Assembly: GCA_016125355.1 (NCBI GenBank)
Contig: WGLX01000016.1
Coordinates: 1-64,000, forward strand
Direction: 5' to 3'
Source of the DNA: Actinomycetales bacterium
GTDB taxonomy: Bacteria > Actinomycetota > Actinomycetes > S36-B12
Length of the DNA: 64,000 nt
Positions 57,791 through 64,000 of this stretch are shown here, one piece after another. The position numbers and the translations under genes are program-made. Within the stretch, counting starts at the first letter, position 1. Each line of letters starts with the position of its first letter. The notes under the pieces were generated by a model. The model had not been told where the DNA came from, ran no database searches, and saw only the letters and a program-made list of their open reading frames with translations.

Positions 57791-59358
57791 GACGGCCCCT
57801 GCTGCTGCTGCCGCTCCTGCTGGATGATCCGGTCGTCGTGCATGTCAGGAGCGTTGACGCGCTCCGGTGCCGGCGGTGGAGGCCAGGGGACCGAGCTTCC
57901 GGTGGCCTCGACCGGGGTCTCGACGTCGGGTACGTGGGCCTCACCGAGCACCCACGTGTCCTTGCTGCCCCCGCCCTGGCTCGAGTTCACGACGAGGCTC
58001 CCCTCCGGGAGGGCCACCCGGCTCAGTCCGCCGGGAAGGACGAAGACGGAGGAGCCGTCGTTGACCGCGAACGGGCGCAGGTCGACGTGCCGGGGGGCCA
58101 TCGATCCGTCCTCCACGATGGTCGGGCAGGTGGAGAAGGTCACTACGGGCTGGGCGATCCAGTCGCGGGGGTTCTCCAGGATGTCCCGCCGTGCCTTGGC
58201 CAGCTGCTCGTCGGTTGCGCTCGGGCCCATGACGAGTCCATAGCCACCCGACGCATCACTCGGCTTGACGACCATCCGCTCGAGTCGCTCGAGCACCCAG
58301 GCGCGCTCGTCCGGATCCGACAGGTCGTAGGTGTCGACGTTGGGCAGGATCGGCTGCTCACCGAGGGAGTACTCGATCATCGCCGGCACGTACGGGTAGA
58401 CGGCCTTGTCATCGGCGACGCCGTTGCCGATGGCGTTGGCGATCGTGACCCGTCCCGCGCGCGCGGAGTTGATGATCCCCGGGACGCCGAGGACGCTGTC
58501 CGGCCGCAGGTGCACCGGATCGAGGAAGTCGTCGTCGATCCGTCGGTAGATGACGTGCACGGGCTCGGGGCCGGAGGTCGTGCGCATCCACACGGTGTTG
58601 TCGCGGCAGTACAGGTCCCGGCCCTCGACCAGCTCGACGCCCATGTGGCGAGCAAGGAACGCGTGCTCGTAGTGGGCCGAGTTGTGGACGCCGGGGGTCA
58701 GCACGACGACCGTCGGGTCGGCGACATCGAGGGGGGCGGCGCTCCGGAGGGCGGCGAGGAGGCGCTCGGGGTACTCGTTCACCGGGCGGACGCGGTGGTG
58801 GGCGAAGACCTCCGGGAGCACGTGCGCGAGCGTTCGGCGGTTCTCCAGGACGTAGGACACCCCGCTGGGATTGCGCAGGTTGTCCTCCAGGACCCGGAAC
58901 GCCCCCTGCTCGTCGCGGATCAGGTCGATCCCCGAGACGTGGATGCGCACGCCGTTCGGCGGGATCAGCCCCCATGCCTGTCGGTGGAAGTGCGTCGACG
59001 TCGTCACGAGTGACCGGGGCACGAGGCCCTCGCGCAGGATCTCGCCGTCGTTGTAGATGTCGGAGAGGAAGGCTTCGAGAGCGTGCAGGCGCTGGACGAC
59101 CCCGGATTCGATGTGCCGCCACTCGTGGGCCGTGATGAGGCGGGGCACGAGGTCCATCGGCAGCGGCCGTTCCCGCTCCCCGAGGGTGAAGGTGATGCCA
59201 TGCCGGTCGAGGTAGGCGTCGCGCTGCCGGGCCCGCTCCACCAGTCCGGACGGTCCGAGGCCGCTGAGGGTCTCGACGATGGCTCCGTGGTCGGGCCGGG
59301 GCCGCCCATCCGGGAGCAGCATCTCGTCGAAGGGAGCCATCGTCGGCACCGCCGTCAC
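57784..59358 (-). CDS. Circularly permuted ATP-grasp ligase (DUF404/DUF407)
   Basis: A ligase of about 524 residues that probably makes an amide or peptide bond from ATP, a carboxylate and an amine. Family blocks are PRLITAHEWRHIESG, EDNLRNPSGVSYVLENR, PGVHNSAHYEHAFLARHMGVELVEG and VKPSDASGGYGL; the last is an ATP-binding loop. Start: GTG 59358 has AAAGGGGG 5 nt upstream; GTG 59403 would add 15 residues but lacks a site. It starts a three-gene operon with the alpha-E and transglutaminase genes, a conserved set whose product is not known. Confidence 0.85.
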   Translation of the reverse strand: MTAVPTMAPFDEMLLPDGRPRPDHGAIVETLSGLGPSGLVERARQRDAYLDRHGITFTLGERERPLPMDLVPRLITAHEWRHIESGVVQRLHALEAFLSDIYNDGEILREGLVPRSLVTTSTHFHRQAWGLIPPNGVRIHVSGIDLIRDEQGAFRVLEDNLRNPSGVSYVLENRRTLAHVLPEVFAHHRVRPVNEYPERLLAALRSAAPLDVADPTVVVLTPGVHNSAHYEHAFLARHMGVELVEGRDLYCRDNTVWMRTTSGPEPVHVIYRRIDDDFLDPVHLRPDSVLGVPGIINSARAGRVTIANAIGNGVADDKAVYPYVPAMIEYSLGEQPILPNVDTYDLSDPDERAWVLERLERMVVKPSDASGGYGLVMGPSATDEQLAKARRDILENPRDWIAQPVVTFSTCPTIVEDGSMAPRHVDLRPFAVNDGSSVFVLPGGLSRVALPEGSLVVNSSQGGGSKDTWVLGEAHVPDVETPVEATGSSVPWPPPPAPERVNAPDMHDDRIIQQERQQQQGPSC

Positions 59359-59545
59359 GGTCGCCCCCTTTCCCGGATTCTGGACGAGTGTGACCAACGG
59401 CACGGTAGTTGGGCAATGTTTCCGCCGGATTGCGGGGAAAAGATGGGGCCAACCGGGCGGAGGGCCCTAGCGGCCCCGCCCTAGGGTTGTGTAGAACGCT
59501 GTCGGTCCCGTGTCGCGGGCCGAGGCAGAGAGGTGGGAGGACGAG

Positions 59546-61078
59546 GTGCTGATCGGAGTACCCCGAGAGACCCGTGCTGGGGAGACGCGGGTCGCCGCCA
59601 CCCCCAAGACGGTGGGCCAGCTGATGGGCCTCGGCTACGAGGTCGTCATCGAGTCCGGTGCCGGCAACTGGTGCGCATGCGCGGACGAGCAGTTCCGCGA
59701 GGCGGGGGCGCGGATCGGCACGGCGGAGGAGGCCTGGGGTGCCGACATCGTCCTCCACGTCAATCCGCCGGATGACGCCGAGATCGCGATGCTCAAGGAC
59801 GGCGCCACCCTCGTCAGCCTGATGAGCCCGGCCCTGCAGCCGGAGCTCGTCGAGAAGCTCGCCACCCGGCCCATCACCGCGATGGCCATGGATGCGGTGC
59901 CGCGCATCTCGCGAGCCCAGTCCCTCGACGTGCTCAGCTCGATGGCCAACATCGCCGGTTACCGCGCCGTCATCGAGGCCGCGAACGTCTTCGGTCGGTT
60001 CTTCACCGGCCAGGTGACGGCGGCCGGCAAGGTCCCGCCCGCCAAGGTGCTGGTCGTCGGCGCCGGCGTCGCAGGACTGGCCGCGATCGGCGCTGCGGGC
60101 TCACTCGGGGCGATCGTGCGGGCGACCGATCCTCGCCCCGAGGTCGCCGACCAGGTCAAGTCCATGGGCGGCGAGTACCTGTCGATCGAGTCGCCCGAGG
60201 CCGAGGTGAGTGCGACCGGCTACGCCAAGGAGATGAGCGACGACTACAAGGTGCGTGAGGCGCAGCTCTACGCCGACCAGGCCAAGGACGTCGACATCAT
60301 CATCACGACGGCCCTGATCCCCGGAAAGCCGGCCCCCCGGATCATCACGGCGGACATGGTCGCGTCCATGCATCCCGGATCGGTGATCGTGGACCTTGCC
60401 GCCGCGAACGGCGGCAACGTCGAGGGCTCCGAGCCGGACGAGGTGGTCGTGACCCCCAACGGCGTCACGATCATCGGCCACACCGACCTCGCGGGTCGGC
60501 TGCCCGCGCAGGCGTCCCAGTTGTACGGCACCAACCTGGTCAACCTCATGAAGCTCATGACGCCGGGCAAGGACGGCGAGCTGGTGCTCGACTGGGAGGA
60601 CGTCGTTCAGCGGTCGATGACCGTGGCGCGCGATGGGGAGAAGACGTGGCCACCGCCGCCCGTCGCGGTCTCCGCGACTCCCGCCGCTCCCCGACCGCCG
60701 GCTCCGGTCGCCGTGAAGGAGGAGAAGAAGGGCCTGTCGCCGCGGCGCAAGTACACCTACACCGCTCTTGTCGCACTGGCCCTGTTCCTCATCACGGCGG
60801 CGGCACCACCCGAACTCACCGGCAACATCACCGTGTTCGTGCTTGCGATCGTGATCGGCTACTACGTCATCGGGCACGTCCACCACGCGCTGCACACGCC
60901 GCTGATGTCGGTGACCAACGCGATCTCGGGCATCATCGTGGTCGGCGCGCTCCTGCAGATAGGCAGCGGTGAGAACGTCGTGACCGTGCTCGCGTTCGTC
61001 GCGATCCTGCTCGCCAGTATCAATATCTTCGGTGGCTTCGCGGTCACCCGTCGCATGTTGGGGATGTTCCAGCGATGA
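59546..61078 (+). CDS. pntA: NAD(P) transhydrogenase subunit alpha
   Basis: A 510-residue subunit of the proton-translocating transhydrogenase, which uses the proton gradient to reduce NADP+ with NADH. Domain I (about 1-380) is AlaDH/PNT-like, with [15 protein letters not shown] at the start and the NAD-binding [15 protein letters not shown] Pro-rich linker then leads to four membrane segments (about 415-505), so this is the full E. coli-type alpha subunit, not the split form. GTG 59546 has GGAGG 6 nt upstream. It overlaps pntB by 4 nt (ATGA). Confidence 0.92.
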   Translation: MLIGVPRETRAGETRVAATPKTVGQLMGLGYEVVIESGAGNWCACADEQFREAGARIGTAEEAWGADIVLHVNPPDDAEIAMLKDGATLVSLMSPALQPELVEKLATRPITAMAMDAVPRISRAQSLDVLSSMANIAGYRAVIEAANVFGRFFTGQVTAAGKVPPAKVLVVGAGVAGLAAIGAAGSLGAIVRATDPRPEVADQVKSMGGEYLSIESPEAEVSATGYAKEMSDDYKVREAQLYADQAKDVDIIITTALIPGKPAPRIITADMVASMHPGSVIVDLAAANGGNVEGSEPDEVVVTPNGVTIIGHTDLAGRLPAQASQLYGTNLVNLMKLMTPGKDGELVLDWEDVVQRSMTVARDGEKTWPPPPVAVSATPAAPRPPAPVAVKEEKKGLSPRRKYTYTALVALALFLITAAAPPELTGNITVFVLAIVIGYYVIGHVHHALHTPLMSVTNAISGIIVVGALLQIGSGENVVTVLAFVAILLASINIFGGFAVTRRMLGMFQR

Positions 61079-62493
61079 CCGTCGAATCCGTGGCCATCGC
61101 GGCCTACCTTGTTGCTGCGCTGCTCTTCATCATGAGCCTGGCCGGCCTGTCCAAGCACGAGACCGCGAAGCAGGGCATCTGGTTCGGCATCGGGGGCATG
61201 GCCATCGCGCTGGTCGCCACCATCGCCCTCGCCCTGTGGGGACCGCACGACGGCATGTCGTCGCTGGCGGTCACCTTGATGTTCGTGGCGATCCTCATCG
61301 GCGCGGCGATCGGGCTCTGGCGCGCCCGCGTCGTCCAGATGACCGGCATGCCCGAGCTCATCGCGCTGCTGCACAGCTTCGTCGGCCTGGCTGCCGTGCT
61401 GGTGGCGTGGTCGGGGTACTACACGGTGGAGGCCCTCGGCGACGCGCAGACTGAGGTGTCCACCGACCTGCTGGGCATCCACCACGGCGAGGTCGTGGTC
61501 GGCCTGTTCATCGGTGGCGTCACCTTCACCGGGTCGATCGTCGCGTACCTGAAGCTGTCGGCCAAGATCAAGTCCGCGCCGATGATGCTGCCGGGCAAGA
61601 ACGCACTCAACATCGGCGCCCTCGTGGTGTTCGTCGTGCTGACCGTGCTGTTCGTGATGAATCCGAACGTCTGGATCCTCGTGGCCGCGACTGTGTTGGC
61701 GCTGCTGCTCGGATGGCACCTGGTCGCCTCGATCGGCGGCGGCGACATGCCCGTCGTCGTGTCGATGCTCAACAGCTACTCGGGCTGGGCCGCAGCGGCC
61801 TCGGGCTTCCTGCTCGGCAACAACCTGCTGATCGTGACCGGCGCCCTCGTCGGCTCCTCCGGTGCCTACCTGAGCTACATCATGTGCGAGGCGATGAACC
61901 GGTCGTTCATCTCCGTCATCGCGGGCGGCTTCGGCATCGAGGTCGCGCCGAGCGAGGACACCGAATACGGCGAGCACCACGAGATCACCGCCGAGGACAC
62001 GGCAGCGCTGCTGGCCGACGCCAAGTCGGTCATCATCACGCCGGGCTACGGCATGGCGGTCGCGCAGGCGCAGTACCCGGTGGCTGAGCTGACCCGTGAG
62101 CTCCGCGAGCGCGGCGTCGAGGTGCGCTTCGGCATCCACCCGGTGGCCGGGCGACTCCCCGGGCACATGAATGTCCTGCTGGCCGAGGCCAAGGTCCCGT
62201 ACGACATCGTCCTGGAGATGGACGAGATCAACGACGACTTCCCCAGCACGGATGTCGTGCTCGTCATCGGCGCCAACGACACCGTCAATCCGGCCGCCGA
62301 GGAGGATCCCGCGTCACCGATCGCCGGCATGCCGGTGCTGCGGGTCTGGGAGGCCAAGGACGTCATCGTGTTCAAGCGGTCGATGGCAGTCGGCTACGCC
62401 GGTGTGCAGAACCCGCTGTTCTTCCGGGACAACACCTCGATGCTGTTCGGCGATGCGAAGGACCGCGTCGAGGACATTCTCAAGGCCCTCTGA
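61075..62493 (+). CDS. pntB: NAD(P) transhydrogenase subunit beta
   Basis: A 472-residue subunit with eight or nine membrane segments (about 5-270) and a cytosolic NADP-binding domain III (about 290-472). The NADP motif is [13 protein letters not shown], with family blocks [22 protein letters not shown] and [12 protein letters not shown]. Together with pntA it forms the proton channel and hydride-transfer machine. The stop is followed by a 27-bp hairpin shared with the convergent upp gene. Confidence 0.95.
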   Translation: MTVESVAIAAYLVAALLFIMSLAGLSKHETAKQGIWFGIGGMAIALVATIALALWGPHDGMSSLAVTLMFVAILIGAAIGLWRARVVQMTGMPELIALLHSFVGLAAVLVAWSGYYTVEALGDAQTEVSTDLLGIHHGEVVVGLFIGGVTFTGSIVAYLKLSAKIKSAPMMLPGKNALNIGALVVFVVLTVLFVMNPNVWILVAATVLALLLGWHLVASIGGGDMPVVVSMLNSYSGWAAAASGFLLGNNLLIVTGALVGSSGAYLSYIMCEAMNRSFISVIAGGFGIEVAPSEDTEYGEHHEITAEDTAALLADAKSVIITPGYGMAVAQAQYPVAELTRELRERGVEVRFGIHPVAGRLPGHMNVLLAEAKVPYDIVLEMDEINDDFPSTDVVLVIGANDTVNPAAEEDPASPIAGMPVLRVWEAKDVIVFKRSMAVGYAGVQNPLFFRDNTSMLFGDAKDRVEDILKAL

Positions 62494-62502
62494 CCACCTC
62501 CC

Positions 62503-62561
62503 GGAATTCCACGCCTGGCGTCACAAGGGCGCTCCCCTTGTGACGCCAGGCGTGGGATTCC
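62503..62561. terminator. Long bidirectional hairpin between pntB and upp
   Basis: A perfect 21-bp stem (62509-62529 with 62535-62555, loop CGCTC) extends by GGAAT/ATTCC after a mismatch, giving about 27 bp. It is placed symmetrically between convergent stops. No long U-tract, but the stem is very strong. Confidence 0.8.
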
Positions 62562-62565
62562 GAGA

Positions 62566-63204
62566 TCAGACGACGCCGTAGAGGCGGTCGCCGGCGTCGC
62601 CGAGGCCGGGGACGATGTAGCCGCGCTCGTTGAGGTGGTCGTCCACGGCCGCCACCACGACGGTCACGTCGACGTCCCGCCCGGCGAAGGCCTGCTCGAT
62701 GTGCGCGAGGCCCTCGGGGGCGGCCAGGAGGCAGATGGCGGTCACGTCGCGGGCGCCGCGCTCGAGCAGCAGCTCGATGGCCGCGGCCAGCGTTCCTCCG
62801 GTGGCCAGCATGGGGTCGAGGACGAACACCTGACGGTCGCGGAGATCGTGGGGGAGGCGCTCGGCGTACGTGCTGGCGATGAGGGACTCCTCGTCGCGGA
62901 TCATGCCGAGGAACCCGACCTCCGCGGTCGGCATGAGCTTGGTCATGCCGTTGAGCATCCCGAGTCCGGCCCGCAGGATCGGCACCACGGCCGGGCGCAG
63001 GGCCGCCAGCTCCACCCCCGTCATCGGGGCCACCGGTGTGGTGATCTCGACCGGCGTGACCCGCAGGGAGCGGGTGGCCTCATACGCGAGGAGGGTGACC
63101 AGCTCCTCCGTGAGCAGGCGGAAGGTGGCTGAGGAGGTGTCCTCCCGACGCAGCCGGGTGAGCTTGTGGGCGACGAGGGGGTGGTCGATCACCATGGTCC
63201 GCAT
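62566..63204 (-). CDS. upp: Uracil phosphoribosyltransferase
   Basis: A 212-residue salvage enzyme that makes UMP from uracil and PRPP. The PRPP loop is [15 protein letters not shown], and the C-terminal [18 protein letters not shown] matches the uracil-binding end. Length is as usual. ATG 63204 is chosen because TACTCT ends 7 nt upstream and no ribosome site is seen. It is divergent from the tadA-associated gene. Confidence 0.95.
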   Translation of the reverse strand: MRTMVIDHPLVAHKLTRLRREDTSSATFRLLTEELVTLLAYEATRSLRVTPVEITTPVAPMTGVELAALRPAVVPILRAGLGMLNGMTKLMPTAEVGFLGMIRDEESLIASTYAERLPHDLRDRQVFVLDPMLATGGTLAAAIELLLERGARDVTAICLLAAPEGLAHIEQAFAGRDVDVTVVVAAVDDHLNERGYIVPGLGDAGDRLYGVV

Positions 63205-63217
63205 GGCGACGAGAGTA
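63205..63217 (-). promoter_or_regulatory. Leaderless -10 element of upp
   Basis: TACTCT on the minus strand (63217-63212) ends 7 nt before ATG 63204. No Shine-Dalgarno is visible. Confidence 0.5.
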
Positions 63218-63250
63218 GTGGCCCGCGTGCCAAGGAGGCCCCACCCGTGC

Positions 63251-63262
63251 CACGATGCGGAC
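63251..63262 (+). promoter_or_regulatory. Leaderless -10-like element of the tadA operon
   Basis: CACGAT (63251-63256) ends 6 nt before GTG 63263, the same hexamer and spacing as at the response-regulator gene. Confidence 0.45.
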
Positions 63263-63754
63263 GTGAGCCCCGAAGAGGTGACCTCAGACGACGTTGACTT
63301 CGCCGTGGCGGCCTACCGTGAGGAGGGCCGCTGGGTCGTGGTCCCGCTGCCGCCGCACGCTGTCGTCACGGCCGAGGGCCTCGTGGCCGCGCTCCGTCAA
63401 CTGCCGGGAGAGGGCGGTGTCTTCGGCTTCGTCTCGGTCGCTGACGAGTTCTTCCTCCTCGCGCATACCGAGCCCGGTGGCGTCCGCCTCATGATCAGCG
63501 ACGCGATGGCCCTCCTGGACTGGTCGCTGGCCGGCGAGGCTGCCGAGCTGATCGGCCTGGAGTGGGAGGAGGAGGACCTCGAGGAGTTCGAGGCCGCCGG
63601 CGATCCTTCCCTCTGCGCCGCTTACGGCCTGGACGGTGCCGAGATGATCATGATCTGCCAGGACGAGGAGCTGTACCCCGATGAGCAGGTCCGGGCCATT
63701 GCGAAGCGCATGGGCTTCGCGTCCGAGCTGGCGGTGGCGCTGCGGCAGCGATGA
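63263..63754 (+). CDS. tRNA adenosine deaminase-associated protein
   Basis: A 163-residue acidic protein of the small actinobacterial family encoded just before tadA. Visible features are [11 protein letters not shown] near the start, [19 protein letters not shown] in the middle, an acidic run ([10 protein letters not shown]) and a helical C-terminus. No catalytic motif is known. Its overlap with tadA (ATGA) suggests it helps or regulates the deaminase. GTG 63263 is supported by CACGAT ending 6 nt upstream. Confidence 0.85.
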   Translation: MSPEEVTSDDVDFAVAAYREEGRWVVVPLPPHAVVTAEGLVAALRQLPGEGGVFGFVSVADEFFLLAHTEPGGVRLMISDAMALLDWSLAGEAAELIGLEWEEEDLEEFEAAGDPSLCAAYGLDGAEMIMICQDEELYPDEQVRAIAKRMGFASELAVALRQR

Positions 63755-64000
63755 GCGCCTACGACGCGGCCATGTCCGTGGCCCTCGACGAGGCGGCGCG
63801 CGCTGCCGAGGAGGGCGAGATCCCGATCGGTGCGGTCGTCCTCGACGCGCAGGGAGCCGTCATCGCGGCGGCCCACAATCGTCGGGAGGCGACCGCCGAC
63901 CCGACCGCACACGCCGAGATCCTCGCGCTGCGCTCGGCCGCCGCGACCCTGGGTCGCTGGCGGCTGGAGGACTGCACGCTCGTCGTAACCTTGGAGCCGT
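63751..64000 (+). CDS. tadA: tRNA-adenosine(34) deaminase (3' end outside window)
   Basis: 83 codons to the window edge. TadA converts A34 to inosine in tRNA-Arg(ACG), which is encoded in this window at 48.4 kb. The zinc-binding, proton-shuttling HAE motif (TAHAEILAL) is present, and LVVTLEP leads into the second zinc motif, which lies beyond the end. ATG 63751 overlaps the stop of the associated protein. Confidence 0.92.
   Translation, partial: MSAYDAAMSVALDEAARAAEEGEIPIGAVVLDAQGAVIAAAHNRREATADPTAHAEILALRSAAATLGRWRLEDCTLVVTLEP

Noticed and set aside
59440-59490. CCCTAG/CTAGGG stretch before pntA as a terminator hairpin
   Set aside because: The complementary segments are short and the stretch contains a likely -10 (TAGGGT) for pntA, so it was not listed as a terminator.

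Overview
The window is about 70% GC by eye and densely packed with actinobacterial gene families: a SEC-C/DUF5926 protein, DUF4446, an alpha-E/circularly permuted ATP-grasp/transglutaminase trio, a septum-formation-type secreted protein, a tadA-associated protein, and a c-di-AMP riboswitch in front of an NlpC/P60 hydrolase. It reads as chromosome of a GC-rich actinomycete, not a plasmid or phage. No IS element, integrase, CRISPR array or rRNA was seen. The genus cannot be named from sequence alone.

Layout. 1-5.2 kb: two secreted proteins, an FAD-linked oxidase, a GT-C-type membrane glycosyltransferase and a HAD phosphatase. 5.3-15.4 kb: housekeeping and envelope genes (GDPD, SEC-C protein, WecG/TagA transferase, GDT1 transporter, DUF4446, pheA, rmlB, rmlD, HAD, serS). 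15.4-21 kb: SET protein, tandem GNAT, then a minus-strand run of TauE exporter, K+ channel, quinone oxidoreductase and GH88 hydrolase. 21-28.2 kb: a putative envelope redox locus made of an ApbE flavinyltransferase, a haem-type ferric-reductase-like membrane protein, a PepSY protein with a His/Asp-rich tail, two paralogous anchored coiled-coil/Pro-Lys proteins, an orphan MoeA-like protein and a divergent two-component system. Both operon heads carry a matching tandem half-site. 28.1-29.1 kb: NlpC/P60 gene with riboswitch and GTCAC repeats. 29.1-36.3 kb: TrpB2, flippase, nucleosidase, a repeat-bearing membrane protein, and tRNA-Ser(UGA) leading straight into a three-gene operon. 36.3-43.9 kb: alcohol dehydrogenase, AroE-like and Gfo/Idh enzymes with a Frc-like sugar ABC importer and LacI regulator. 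44-50.5 kb: GGDEF/EAL protein, EamA transporter, ROK kinase, tRNA-Ser(GCU), an HNH gene overlapping an antisense tRNA-Arg(ACG), and a glycosyltransferase. 50.5-64 kb: zinc-ribbon protein, FkbM methyltransferase, ABC-F, aldo/keto reductase, secreted protein, the ATP-grasp/alpha-E/transglutaminase operon, pntAB, upp, and the start of tadA.

Two themes recur. Many genes have a -10-like hexamer ending exactly 6 (sometimes 7) nt before the start codon and no Shine-Dalgarno, the signature of leaderless mRNAs; I used this to choose several starts. Second, several intergenic gaps hold long, near-perfect hairpins (14-28 bp) whose sequences differ from place to place.
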